A stretch of DNA of 64,000 nt. Origin: Homalodisca vitripennis. Its lineage: Eukaryota > Arthropoda > Insecta > Hemiptera > Cicadellidae. The stretch covers positions 124,693,001 to 124,757,000 of the forward strand of contig NC_060211.1 in NCBI RefSeq assembly GCF_021130785.1. The letters are read 5' to 3'. The notes below the pieces were generated by a model that had not been told where the DNA came from, ran no database searches, and worked only from the letters and a program-made list of their open reading frames with translations. Both the position numbers and the translations under genes were made by a program. This document shows, one piece after another, positions 24,957-37,800 of the stretch (position 1 is its first letter; every line of letters starts with the position of its first letter).

Positions 24957-25881
24957 TCTATATATATATAAAAATGAATGTTTGTATGTTTGTCCTTTAT
25001 GGAATCGTGAACTATTGGACCGATCATGATGAAAATTTGTACGTATATGTATTTTTCCACGGAGAAGGTTTATAAGCTATGCCCATCCCTTTCCCGATTC
25101 AGGATTCCGCCCCACTGGTTACAGAAATACCCATAAGAAATGCATTGCAGCAAACATATGTTAACGTCTTTTCAAATTTTTAATCAGCTGTTCTTTGTAA
25201 ACATATATTACACTTATAGTTTTAAAGCATAGAGTAAGCTTAAGAGAAACGACAAATTTTGTTTTAAACTGTTTTTGCAATCACTGTTAAACATAGACTT
25301 TACTATCCAGATAATACAATTCAAATTTGACGTAAAAATTCACCTTTAACTGCAATATTTATTTAATAAAAACCATGCTCATGCTTGATCAGAAGAGTAA
25401 TGCAGATATCATAATTACTATCTTACGTTGGCTACAAATATAAAGAATGTTATAAAATCAACCTTAGTTGTTTTTTTTGACAGAAGTATGGTTCTCAAAA
25501 CTCCGTGTGTACATATTCTCTCGATCGAGACAACAAAGCAAGCTCAATCGTGGCATCGGAGATATAACTAATTTTAATCTAAAATTTATTATAGTAAAAA
25601 AAAATTTACTAAGTAATATAAGGACTTCGGTTCTTAAGATTTGCGTGCGAAGCCGTGGGTAACAGCTAGATAGAGGCAGGAATATGGTACATACCTTCAT
25701 AATACGCCCAAGAGGCTCACGATGGAACGACTATCAATTATCTCAGCAATGTTTAGAATGTGATAGAAAAAGAATAAGTGAATATAGTGTACTGTTTTCA
25801 ACGGGAAATTGCGTGCGAAGCCGCGGGCAACTTTTGCAAAAAATTATTGAAATGCGCAGCAAAGTGCGCCGGGCCCGCTAG
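24957..25881 (+). mobile_element. Non-autonomous Helitron
   Basis: The element begins TCTATATATATATAAAAATG directly after an A and ends CCGGGCCCGCTAG directly before a T, which is the A|TC...CTRR|T structure of Helitrons. Just before the end lies a hairpin, GCGCA-gcaaag-TGCGC (25855-25870), as required near a Helitron 3' terminus. The 5' part (ggaccgatcatgatgaaaat and so on) is typical of arthropod Helitron-like repeats. At 925 bp it has no Rep/helicase gene, so it could only move using proteins made elsewhere. The module TTGCGTGCGAAGCCG-GGG-AAC occurs twice inside (25643-25665 and 25808-25830); the first copy leads into its own CTAG at 25666-25669, as if one terminus had been added to another. 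A third copy of the module lies at 50090-50113. Confidence 0.82.
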
Positions 25882-27410
25882 TTTATTATAAAAGTAAAGT
25901 AGAAGACAATTTAAAGTAATTTCGGCATTTTTTAATTGCTAAATTTATTTAATAAATCATTACAGGAAATATTAACGTTTTAACTATCTAACACAAATGC
26001 ACAACAGGTAACAGGAGTATAAAAGGTGGAACACTTTTCATTTGCCTCAGTTTTCCAACACACATTCAAATAATACAGACACTACAATTACAGAAAGATC
26101 TTAGCATTAAGCAATGAAACATTTAGCAATGACCACATTGTGCCAAGGTGAATACTGTTGCAGCTCTTTTAATAAATAACATGAACTAGAAGAAACCCAA
26201 TTCTAGGGATATCAAACATACATATAGAAATTGAAATATTAACCCAAAACAGTTTTCTATAGAACTTTTGCAGCTGTTTTATACGGAACAAAACGAAACT
26301 AGGAGATATCTAGAAGAAAATCTAATTGCAGAGAGACAAAACATAGACAGTGACATATTGGCCCATCTCTGTGACAGATGGCGGTGGTACATGTGCTTTC
26401 GTATGTTATAAACACAGTTCTGAGATTCGAAGTTACCTCTGCACTCATTATAAATACCTTTATGCTAAGCCCTTAAATTCAAAGCATAAGAATTTAACGA
26501 GTGATAAGATAAAAATATTCAGACAAAATTATAATTCGGTATTTTTAACCTTATCTCTAGTTTTTCACCCCGATTTCGAAAATCTATCACTCCTGTTTGT
26601 TTAACAATTTCCTTCTTAATAAATTCCTTTATCAATGTCTGGAAAGACTAGGCTTGTGTTCTTCTAAATGGCCTCGTGGCCCATACCTCACTGACTGTAA
26701 CGATGAGTTCAATATACACATATATTCTTTAGGATTAAATATTTCTTTTATGGGCAGTTTGTGAAATATGCCAGTAAATATGTTATGTGTTGAATGAATA
26801 CTCAATGCTGTACAATCATTTCTTAAATGAATTAGTATTCCATTATTTATAATTGATATAATCAATTAATAAAATATTTGTGTCGTTACGCTTTTCATAA
26901 AGGCGAATATACCCACTGAAATACAATCAATTTCATGTTATTATCAATAGGGTTTATATCGTATTAGCTATTATAACTAATCTGCGTTTTAATGGAGTAT
27001 TTATAGACTGTTATATCCGGCTTTTGTTGATTATTATAGCGATTTTTCTCATAGTGGAGCTACATGTTTAGCACTTGTTGTATAGTAACAATACTTCTCT
27101 CTATTCTAAATTACTATGATGTCATTAACGTAATTACCATAAAAAGTGAGAGATAATTGAGAACGTTGGAAATTTAAATAGTAAGACCACAAGTTCCATA
27201 CTTCAACTTCTACTCTATACACTTTATTTATACGAGTTTTGGTGAATACAACCGAAAGCTAAGAGCGTTGATACGTTTTACACATACTATTCTAAGTACA
27301 GCATAGCTTCGCCTATTTACGATACATATGTCTATACCGCATTTTGTGTAGTCTATCATGCGGCTACACAATTTGATATTACCACTTAAACACTATATTT
27401 TATCTACCTT
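25882..27410. other. Non-coding stretch
   Basis: AT-rich, with no gene recognised. The 84-codon frame at 26350-26604 and the 77-codon minus frame at 26632-26865 have no family features. Confidence 0.4.
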
Positions 27411-27560
27411 AATTGTTATTATCAAAATCAAATCAACATTTATTCCTTAAGCAAATGCACACTTTAGAAATACAAATTAAAATACAGGAATAATCTCCGC
27501 AAAGACTGTAGGTCTGTGAGCGGGGAGAGTTCAACGGAAAAAATACACACATGAATCTAA
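27411..27560 (-). mobile_element. LINE 3' terminus (minus strand)
   Basis: Read on the minus strand, a GC-rich hairpin (CTCCCCGCTCACAG...GCGGAGA, 27493-27529) is followed by an AT-rich 3' UTR, an AATAAA and a tail of repeated TTGATTT-type units. This layout is common at the 3' ends of insect jockey/CR1-type LINEs. No coding part remains, so this is a short 5'-truncated copy. The boundaries are approximate. Confidence 0.5.
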
Positions 27561-27709
27561 AAATACAAAATTAAAAACTTCTTACCGATGGTACTTAATT
27601 AAATTTACATTGTAGGTTTATAATTAAAAAAAGTTAACTAATATAAATATAGTCTAAAGTATATAATAACTTTGTATTATTTAGAATAATTAGATTACCA
27701 AATTAATTA

Positions 27710-27899
27710 ATTATGATCTAAGAATTATAAACAAGATTTTTATCCCTTCATTTACTATCACCTAAATATCACCAGGTCATATTAAGAAAACAGGAGTATA
27801 TTCTCACCATACGTCAGTTTAGTAATAATTTTACCTTTGGTTCTGAAGGTCTTCCCTAAGCTAATCATTATAGCAGTAACCATTATACGAAATGTTTTC
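27710..27899 (+). repeat. 190-bp dispersed direct repeat, copy 1
   Basis: The segment starting attatgatctaagaattat is repeated 1,151 bases further on (28861-29050) with only about 14 differences and no gaps. The strongest block (CACCTAAATATCACCAGGTC and the ~60 bases after it) is identical. It contains no reading frame. It could be the LTR or end of an unknown element, or a local duplication. Confidence 0.9.
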
Positions 27900-28860
27900 C
27901 TTTAATTAATACACTGTGTTACGATGATTATATCCTTCAACGATATCAACGGAAAGAGTTTTTATTTTGTTGAAATGGAAGCTAGTACAGTAATTTTATT
28001 CGTGTAAGTTACTAGGAAAAGCTCATAATACATAAAAGTACACTATTTCGATAAATATGAAATAACGTTTTAAAATATCTCTATAGCGTGAAAATTATGT
28101 GATTGATTATATATATTATGTAGTATATATCCTAATTATATTATAAATGCGAGAGTGCCTTTATTTGTTTTTCATTCACGTAAAAACTGTGTATAGGGTC
28201 TTTGGGATAGGCCTATTTTAATTTCGAAAATCCCTCCTGGGACTACACCCCACTCGTCTAAAAAGCAGGTAAATATCCAATATTACTCTCTAATCTTGCG
28301 AAATATCAATTGAAATAGTCTTTTCAATGTAATCGTCTGTTTGGTGAAAACATTGTTTTATGAGAGTAAGTTCATATGTTTAATTAATTTTATCACTATT
28401 TTCAATTTTTTTACCTTTATAAAAGGAAAGCATTTAGTAAACTTAATAGTAACAGCACATTTTATTTCAAAATCGTGGCAACAATGTTGTCAACCAAATA
28501 ATGTATTCCGAATTTTAATTACTGAACAAAATTGTGAATATGTAGGTACGGTATTTTTTTATTTGGTATCCTTAGCCTTTTTGGGACGGCATATTTACAG
28601 CAGCTGAAGGAACAAAAAGAGAGGGAGGAACTGGGCATTAGCTTGATTTAGCAAACCATTATCTCCTTGACTACAATTGGAGGAAACAAGGGAGCGCAGT
28701 GTTCCGTGATTATTGCAGGTGGAATCACAAAGCATTACACGAGACACAAAATGCAATTTAAATGACAGAAAAGCGTCAATGGAATAACATCGCACCCATT
28801 TCTCAGTGATAAGGTATTTGATACTTACTGTGTATTTATTTAATAATTAAATAAGTTGTT
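27900..28860. other. Interval between the 190-bp repeats
   Basis: The 28140-28270 part resembles the start of common arthropod Helitron/MITE-like repeats (ataaatgcgagagtgcc...tttgggataggcct) but I cannot fix ends. The 88-codon plus frame at 28341-28607 has no reverse-transcriptase, integrase or transposase motif, so the repeats do not flank a recognisable coding element. Confidence 0.4.
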
Positions 28861-29050
28861 ATTATGATCTGAGAATTATAAACAAGATTTTTATCTCTTC
28901 ATTTACTATCACCTAAATATCACCAGGTCATATTAAGAAAACAGGAGTATATTCTCACCATACGTCAGTTTAGTAATAACTTTACCTTCGGTTCTCAAGT
29001 TCTTTCCCAAGCTAATCATTATAGCTTTAACCATTATACGAAATTTTTTC
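28861..29050 (+). repeat. 190-bp dispersed direct repeat, copy 2
   Basis: This is the partner of 27710-27899, in the same orientation and almost the same length. Differences cluster in the last 60 bases (for example ttcggttctcaagttctttc against ttggttctgaaggtcttccc). Confidence 0.9.
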
Positions 29051-29248
29051 GAAATGGATTTAATAATATTTATTTATTAATTTATTTACCTAATATAATA
29101 ACCTGATAATTCCTAGACTGAACAAAGGAAAGAGTATGTAAGATATGTTGAACACAGATTAGAAACCAAGAACATGCAATCTACTGAATCATGTATCATC
29201 TTCACATTTAGATGAAAACTGTCATAATGTAAGTTTTGAAATCTGTTA

Positions 29249-29253
<5 letters not shown>

Positions 29254-29293
<40 letters not shown>
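29254..29293. repeat. (TA)20 microsatellite
   Basis: A perfect dinucleotide run of 40 bases. Confidence 0.97.
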
Positions 29294-29295
<2 letters not shown>

Positions 29296-29843
29296 CTTTT
29301 TATATTATATAATAATTTAATATATTAAACACAGTTAATATACTCTCATTTGTTCAATGTCTGCTGAAGGAAATAATACTGACTGTGATTACTATAGATA
29401 GTCTGTGTTTTAAAGGAGATAATTGGTCAATGTACGTATACCATATAAACATTGGATTCAACTTAATTTGTATTTTTCGTTTATTATTTATTACTTGATT
29501 CTCAAAAATGGCCTGTAGTAAAAAAAAAAAAAAAATGCGGACAGTCTTAAATAATCTTTACTGGACTATATTAACGAAGCATTCACATTTTTTATTTAAA
29601 TCATTGTGTTAAGTGCGATTCTAAAATAAATATTCTAATATTAAAGAATAAACTACAATATATTGAGTTAATGTGCTAATGAGCCAATTATTGCTCCAAC
29701 GAATCGAGATTCAGTCGGTGGAACGGAAACACTATCGCACAATAGGTACTGTGTGACACCACACGGTAATTACTTGAATATACCAATTAAGCTCTATAGC
29801 TTGGAGTTCTCATTAAATCTTGCCACCGCGTTACTAAACATTT

Positions 29844-30155
29844 CATCTGATAGCTTTTCAAATAGAGTTTTATATTTTTTGCTTGAAAGCTTTCAAACTA
29901 GAAGCATTTATTTTTATATAAAACTCAGAGAACAAAACTTATCGGGCAACTCATTTGATAGCTTTTTCAAATAGAGTTTTATATATATATATATATATTT
30001 TTAATCTTTCAAACCAAAAGCATTTATTTTTATTTAAAACTCATAGAGCCAACTTATTGGGAAACTCATCTGATAGTTTTTAAATAGAGCTTTATATTTT
30101 TGTTTTTGGAATCTTTCAAACCAGAAGTATTTATTTTTATTTAAAACTCTGATGT
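29844..30155 (+). repeat. Tandem repeat, ~108-115-bp unit, three copies
   Basis: Units begin at 29844, 29952 and 30067, each with cat-tgatag-tttt-aaatagag-ttta, then tctttcaaac-agaag-attta, then aaaactc-agag. The middle unit is longer because of an inserted (TA)n run. Differences are spread along the units, which suggests an old array. Confidence 0.85.
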
Positions 30156-32576
30156 TTTCCGATTCCTTAACCACTTCGCTTCAACAATCACAAACATTTG
30201 ATAATAAATGTAAAATTAACTTACAGAACTGTTTATTTAATACGAAAAATAAGTATTTAGGTAACTACGTATTACACTGATTAATTAAAAATAGAGGTAT
30301 AAAATCGAATGATCAAATTTTTTACTCTGTCCTTGAAAGAACTATTACATTTATATACAACTAAAGTTGATTGTCACTTGAGTAATATTTTATCGTAAAC
30401 CAGCTTATCTCAGGTAATTTAATATAAAATTTGTTTATTTTATCAATTATTTCACATTATTTTAGAGTGCCGGTATTATTGATCGATTGACCAATATGAT
30501 TTACAACTTTAAACTATGTATTGAGTTAAAGTATACCTCAGGTAAAGTCTTAATTGGTGTTTTATCATTATTGTTTTACTTCTCACACAAAATCAAATGA
30601 TGTTACATATTATTGATAGGTCAAGAAACGTCAGGTAATCTTCAAAAATTTTATTTTCATGTGCATATTTTATTATTCTCTCTGAGTTAGTCAAACATTT
30701 ATTGCGAAGAGAAATGTACTGCAAGGATCATATTGTACTTTTGCAGAAATAGGTGCATTAGTAAATCAAATATATTCGAATAACCGAAAGCTGTTTCAGT
30801 TGAATTCAAATGATATACTATAATCAAGAATGGGATTCTGCCGCGTCCAGTTGTAGAAATCTCAGAAAGTAGACCTGATCAACTAAGTACTTTGGTTTGA
30901 CCTCTGACAGGACGAGAGTCGGCCACGTGACCAGAATGGGGCCTCCGGATTCATCGAGTTTTCAAGATGGAGGAGAGTCAAAATATATTAATTTCCTGTG
31001 CATGAATTCATTTAAAGTGAGCGAAAAATTTTACCTTTGGCGCGAATTTATAAAACCTCACTTTTTACGGCCACAATTTCGCGTTGAATATGTCGCTGAC
31101 GGACCGACAGAAGTTTACAGCAACTTTATTTTTAGTATAATCTGAAAAATAATAATGATTTGGATAATCATACCTCAAGTGGATCGAAATATTGCAGGCA
31201 ACCATCCGACAGTTGATCCGCAACGACACCAAACGAACGTATTGACAACCGTAGTTGACACCTTGGGAGTAACGAAATATATATCAAGGGTTTTCTATAG
31301 ACAAGCTAAGATAATTTTACTATGAGTGGGGATAAATACCAGAATAACATGGGGAAAATATGAGGGAACATGTGGGGAATGTAGGGGCAGATGTGGGGAA
31401 TGTGTGAGCAAGAGTGCGATGAGTACCGAAACATGGGCTTTCATCGCTAACCAGAAATCAAGGGGGCGTGGCGTCTACTTTGTTAGTAGTTCCCAACCAC
31501 TAAAAAATTATAATTAACACAGTTTGAAACTCCGTTACAAAGCCGTACTCAAACAGTCCTTGGGAAATATTGATATAGTTGTATAAACTTTAATACAAAT
31601 AAAGTTTATACAAATAGTATGACATTTAAAAAAATCCTAAAATAAATAATATGTCGTTCAATTCAGACAGTGAGAAAATTAAATAGTTATTAAAAAGTGA
31701 AGTTATTTATTTTCCTAAATTAAAACAAGTAAAAATAAGTAGTTATAAGTAAATAATAATCGATACACCACTACCTTATTTAACCGGAAGAACTTGTAGC
31801 GTGTCTTTTTAGGTACATTTCTAAGAAATCTAGTACTTGAAGATAGCTTAAATGAGTTCGTTACCCAGTCCTACGCAATGAAAAGTTTCAAGATGGTGGT
31901 CATTTATATTCGATCAAAATTTGTAAATCAATTAATTCCCAATACAAATTGACAGTAAACTTATTAAACGTATTAAGTATAAAACGTATAACTTGAAAAA
32001 TATATTTACCATTGTCTTATGCCACTATTGTGTGCTTAAAACCAGGCATAGAATAGTTTAACTTAGAACTTCAACTACAGATATGGAAACTTTATTTTCC
32101 AATAGCTTATTCTCAAAACACTACAATCAAATGCCTTCTGACTATGTTATGATAATCTTTACAAGTATAAACCTCAGACTGCGTTTCACTCTTGATTACG
32201 TTTATCATAACACATATTATATTTTAATATGTGGCATAATAGTACAGTTCACAATCATTTACAAAGATATAAAATTGTTAAAATGTTGAAGCTTCTTTAT
32301 GATCCATCGTTTCAAAATTAGCCATTTGAAAGACGTCAAAAATATGTCCACTTAATGATATATCAGCACTTACGATAAGGCAATGAATCAGTTACTGCAG
32401 TACTCGCAAACATATATACTGCTAATACTTCATAAAATTAGTTCTGTTATGGAATTTTTCTTGTTTTGTTCTCTTGTGACAAGAAGTCTGAAAAAGAAGA
32501 GTGACAGGATTATATGGATGGCTATGCTTAGAGATAAGGGTCACATATCCACAAAGAAGGACTTTGGGCATTAATC
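30156..32576. other. Non-coding stretch with a CpG-richer patch
   Basis: No gene can be supported. The patch 30841-31270 is richer in CpG than its neighbours and holds an 82-codon plus frame without recognisable motifs. At 31352-31402 a purine-rich segment repeats atgtggggaatgt twice. The frame at 32383-32574 runs into the repeat that follows and is probably part of it. Confidence 0.35.
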
Positions 32577-32930
32577 ACAATCATGTCACATTGGAAGAAG
32601 GGGAGGCCAGCTCTTTACCAGCCTCACCAGTCAGAGCGGGCAGGGGTGGCACGCCCTTATGCTTAGGCTAGCAATTGTCTTTAACACTTAGGGAACCCCA
32701 CAAACTCCAAAAGTCATCCCCTGCAGTAGAACAGACCTATCGATCAACCCTTGCATCCCAATATCTCGACATTTGTGATTATGCAGCTCCTTGAAATCCT
32801 TAGGCTTGTCCAGATTTAAGTGACACATTGGTTTTTGCTCTACAGTGTATATTCAACTGGAAGATATAAACAAGCCAGAATATATGCAATGGTTAAATAT
32901 AGGAAAAAGATAATGGTTGTGAGGTAAAAT
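32577..32930 (+). repeat. Diverged dispersed repeat, copy 1
   Basis: The core gcgggcagg...cgccctt-atgcttaggctagca at 32636-32675, then cttagggaaccccacaaactcc, then gacctatcgatc, recurs in the same order at 60438-60535, and further blocks match as far as 60660. GC content is well above the surroundings. It shows no coding signal and no clear ends. An ancient transposable element seems likely. Confidence 0.65.
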
Positions 32931-34219
32931 AGTTGAGAAACTAAATGTTTAATCTACTTTTATCCATAAATAATAAATCTTGTTTCGAACGTTGATATAA
33001 AAAACAATTATATTAAAATTTTATACACACAAGGCAGAAATGTTATGTTTAAAACTATATCAATATATTATAAGTCTAAATGCTAAACCATTTTAGACTA
33101 ACCTACTTCTTTACATAACAATATTGGGGTCAATAAAACTCGCAAAACTAATACCACCTTTAATCTTTAAGAATATTTGATTTTGGGTAATACATAGATT
33201 TGCAGTAATACAATAGAAGACACAGAAAATAGTATTCCTCGTTTTGTCAATGTGTAGTAGCATATTTTCATACTTTATCAGCTGACACACTACGTTGTCA
33301 GGAAGAATAGCGCGATATCCTAGGCTATAAACATACGCTATAAAACCTTTTTTATGTATGAATACATTTTTTACTTACATTTAGTACTAGTAGTTTTTAG
33401 TTCTTTTAAGTATTGTAATCAGCCTATAAATATTACCTTGAAGGAAGAGGTATCATCATTGGTATATGAACTGACGTCGTAATGGCAATATAAATTGACT
33501 AATATAAACTTTATGAGGGCGTATAAGGGTTGTAACTCCTTTAATGTAATCGAATGGAAAACGCGGATGCTATTTTACGACTATAAAACCACTGTTATGA
33601 AATTTGAAGGATCCATATTTATTTCATTACTGTAATGTGCTTTAGAATTGTTAATCTACTATTATAAAATTAAATGGCTTAAAAATATTTTAGGTGACAC
33701 CTATTATGTTGGTGGATGAAAATTTTCCAAAATTCATATTTTTAAAAAAATGTACGTTGCCAGTTATACGTGCACGAAATATTGAGTCATTATAAACTTA
33801 ACTTAGGTACTGAGTTATTATTAAGTCTGAAGTTAACACAATTGTTTTTAACAAAAGATGAATAGAGGATAAAAAAGGCAAAATTTTAATATTAAAAATT
33901 TAATTCAACGTTTCAGGAGGACCTAAATAGAGTAAATCCAAAATCGACAGTTTTGTTTTTAATATTCACACTTTTCACAAAAACAATAAATTTTATTGTG
34001 TTGTGATTTTACTAGCTATTATCCCTAGCTTCCCACGCAATTAAAAAAAACCAATGTCAGTAAACTAATTAGTCAAAGCACTTACGATTTAATTCGATGG
34101 TCCCTCATTATGTTTTCCATATGTAAGTAGGCATAAAAAAGGTACATATTATTTCTGTGTACATAGTTAGACGATTAGAGGTTGAAGGAGTAACTCTATA
34201 AGAGTTGGCGCATATACGT
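32931..34219. other. AT-rich non-coding stretch
   Basis: Nothing recognisable was seen. Confidence 0.4.
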
Positions 34220-34860
34220 GCATTTAAATAAATTATATTTCCGATACCACAGCTAAGTTTTCCTCGTAGTCCAGATGGAGGAAATAGATTTACCTACATA
34301 GGAGCAAGAAGGCTCCTTCGGTAAAAAAATATCGTATTCCAGGCATATACATACACACGGATGTTAGTGAGTGCAGATCTAGCAACCTAATCCTGTAAAC
34401 TATTTTTTGCTTCCGGTCTAAGATGTGTCATTGTGGAATTTGCCACGTTTTCATGATATATAGAATATTATGTAAACACGTAGGGCTGATAAGCGTATTC
34501 ATCTAAAGGCGTCTAGATAAGAACATTCAAATAATTTCTGGTCTAATGTATTTATTTACGTCAGATTTGAGTTTGGTTTATTGTTCGAATCAAGAAAATA
34601 AATACATGTGTAGGCCTCAGAGACCTACTTCTCAAAAACGCCTACTTACGTATCTTGCAATTTTCTTTCGGTCTAAGATATTTCCATTGCCATTGTCGAG
34701 TTTGCCTTGTTGTCATGATGAAGAAAATATACACACATGGCTACGACTGAGAAGTCTACTAGGGTCAAACAGTACCTACTCCCTGTACAAGAGGACAATT
34801 AATTATACAATACAAGAGGAAGCTTATGCAATATTTCAATAATAATTTATAATGGGCTGC
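34220..34860 (+). repeat. Diverged tandem array, ~125-130-bp unit
   Basis: The block ggtcta followed by a TTTGCC/TTTGGT-type segment, tcatgat-or-like, then aa-ata...acac-t-ggct repeats at 34415, 34540 and 34670. A weaker unit lies before (34220-34414) and possibly another after (34860-34990). Units differ greatly from one another, so the array is old. The 98-codon frame at 34546-34842 runs across the units and is not a gene. Confidence 0.55.
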
Positions 34861-37800
34861 TTTACAATTCTTGTTTTTCGGATGTTAGTTTAGAATAGAA
34901 TGGATCTTTGTAGCGTATTAGTGTATAAATTCCAAATCACAATGTCAAGAAAGCCAATCAGTCAGACATACATGTACATAATTATTCCTGGTTTTCCTCA
35001 TTAGGGTGGGTCTTATAACGGTGTTTCAATAGTATTTCTAAATCATTACATTTTTTACTTCTTATTGGCTTAATCTGGAAGAAATGCTATTACGTTCTTT
35101 GTCTTTGTTATCTGCATTACACTACTAATTACTCATATATTACAAAATTAAAATGTCTTTAAATATGTCAACTGCTGTTTCGTTTCGGTTACATTTGGAT
35201 TATGAGGCATAAATATTATCATTAAAATAGTGGTTACATTAATTAAACATATGGTTGTACTGTCATAAAACAATGTTTACACGCAACAATTGATTACAGT
35301 TAACAGGAATTTTTAATTAATATTCCACAAATTTAGAGACCAAAATTGGATTTATCGCTACATTAAAGACCAGTGGCCTGGAGGGATATTGGAAATAATA
35401 ATAGGCCTATATTCATTCCAGGAACCGTAGGAATGTCCATTTAAAATTTCGTTACAATCGGTTGGGTAGTTTACTTGTGAAAAGAAAACAATTGTTTGCG
35501 AGGCACTCTAGCATTATTTTATAATATTATTACGGTTATGATTTACTGGCACTATACAGTTTTTATTTCTTTCAATCAATTGCTAGGACAAAACAAAATA
35601 ATAAGATTTATGTTGCATTTATTATAAATAACTTGCAGTTTGTTTTGAACCTCTCTTCGTTTTATCGTTTCCCTAAAATGAAAAATGACGTAACATTACT
35701 ACAAATATTGATGAGAAAGACCGAGCAATTGTTTGAGTAATCTAGTACTATAATTTTTGTTTTAACTCACACTTACCGCACACAGAATCTCTCAATGTTG
35801 ATGAGACTTAAGCAGTAATCAGGTCAACCCATCGAGCTTTGAGACATTTCATTTAATACAGTTATATCTGTTCGTAATATTAATAACAGTTTATTGATCT
35901 ACATAGATAATACAGCAAGTGTGATAGTGTGTAACAATAAACTTACGTAATTAGATAACCCGGTCTTGTGTTATTATTGAATATCGAACTTTGATTGATA
36001 ATATTTTGTAAGTTGATTGATATTGTTAGCTAGATAAAGAGGTTTGCCTAAAAAATGGTTTGACAGCGTAAACAGTTTATAAAGTGGCGTGTCTTTGTCC
36101 ATTACCGACTGACACACGCGTTGTTTGTAACGGTAACGTGATATCCCAAAATATGAAGTTTAACACAGCAGTTTGTTTATTCCACAAGTCAATGCTGAAT
36201 TGTGTTTATGAAAAAAGTTACCAAAGATTCATCCTAGGAGTACAAGTCATATCCATTCATATGCTTAAAGAATATAAGAAAAAGTAATTTATTCTTTGCG
36301 AAGTTTAGAATAATTTTGAATCACTGAAAATTCCTGTTACAATTTAACTAGAAAACTCATTCTAAAAACAAATTGTGACGACTGTTTAGTCGTGGGGGAA
36401 TTTTGAAATGTATTTTGGAATGGTAGGTTTGAGGAACTAGTGTACTCACCAGAAATGCAAGGCTAGCATTTTTCTGTCAAAGATAGGACGATCACAGATT
36501 TTCCAGCTTAGAGAAAATATCCTAATTGTCACACACTTTTCGATGTTATAATTACTCCGGAGGAAACCCTAACATGAAAAAGACTCGTTTTAACCAGGTT
36601 TTCTTTCTCCGAATCGATTTTAGTTTCTTGTTCTCCAAAACCCCAAGGGCGTCAGAATAGCGATGAATTAAGCTACCAATTTAATGAGAAAAATTATATG
36701 AAAAGGGAACTCTTCTTTTACTGCCCTTTCCTTTTTGCCGTTCTTGGGGCCTATATTTTCTTGTGAAGGCGAAACACATACCATAATAATGATTTTATTC
36801 AAGGAAAATATTGTTATTTTCTAATACATTATATCTGGCATATTTTGTAAGATTTCCGAATACATAATGTGAAAAATAACTCGTTGTTATGTATTTAATA
36901 GTTCCTGATTTCATGCACAGTCTTCTCAATAATATATCTGCTGATCTATCATATATAAATACCACAGTTCTTAAAATACGAATTTGAATGTTCAACCTAC
37001 TTATTCTTAGCTGTACAAAATTCAAATCCATGATTTGAGACATGATCCAAATGCCAAACTAAAATAAGACTTTTAGAAGATTTACAGAGACATAGTGATA
37101 AGCTAGATTGGAGGAAGAAGAAAGTGTTAGTAATGATGAATACGGAACAACAGACTGAACACTATTAGTTACATGAATGAAATGTGCGCCTTGATAAATG
37201 TAACATACTACTTTTAACGTTGAAACATATGAAATAGTTATACAAAAATTTAACATTGTGATAATATTTATTATTGTTTTGATAAAATGATTTACTTCAA
37301 ATTGTACTGATAATCTTATTCACAATTAAAGAAAAATAATGTAATGTATATTATATAAATATGTAATTGTAAGTACTATAAATTATTATTAATACACAGC
37401 ACTTTATAACATATATATATATATAACTGATATATTTTACTTTTATCCAAATTCCTTCAAAACAAATTAAGAAATAAATAGTCCCAAACTGTGACGTGCT
37501 GCGTGCAGAGTATAGTGTGCTGGGTGTGGTCTGGTCTTCTGCTCTTATCAGTCACGGCTTGTACTATTAACATGACAACCGACACTATAACTAGGAATAG
37601 CCTGCTCTGTTATTTTTAATGCTTTCCATATAATATTTCGCATTATTGAAAATATAGGCGATATGGCGCAATGATGGTCAATCTTTGTCAGTCTGTCGTG
37701 CCGTCTGGTTGTCTGCAAGCAAAGCAGAAGTTCAATATCTGTTAGATTTTCGCCAAGTTATGCATAAACCTTTATTTTACAAATAAACAATTAAGTTTCA

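Noticed and set aside
27710..29050. An LTR retrotransposon with 190-bp LTRs
   Set aside because: The repeats lack TG...CA ends and there is no primer-binding site or gag/pol sequence between them; kept only as a repeat pair.
34546..34842. 98-codon plus-strand frame as a gene
   Set aside because: It runs across units of a diverged tandem repeat.
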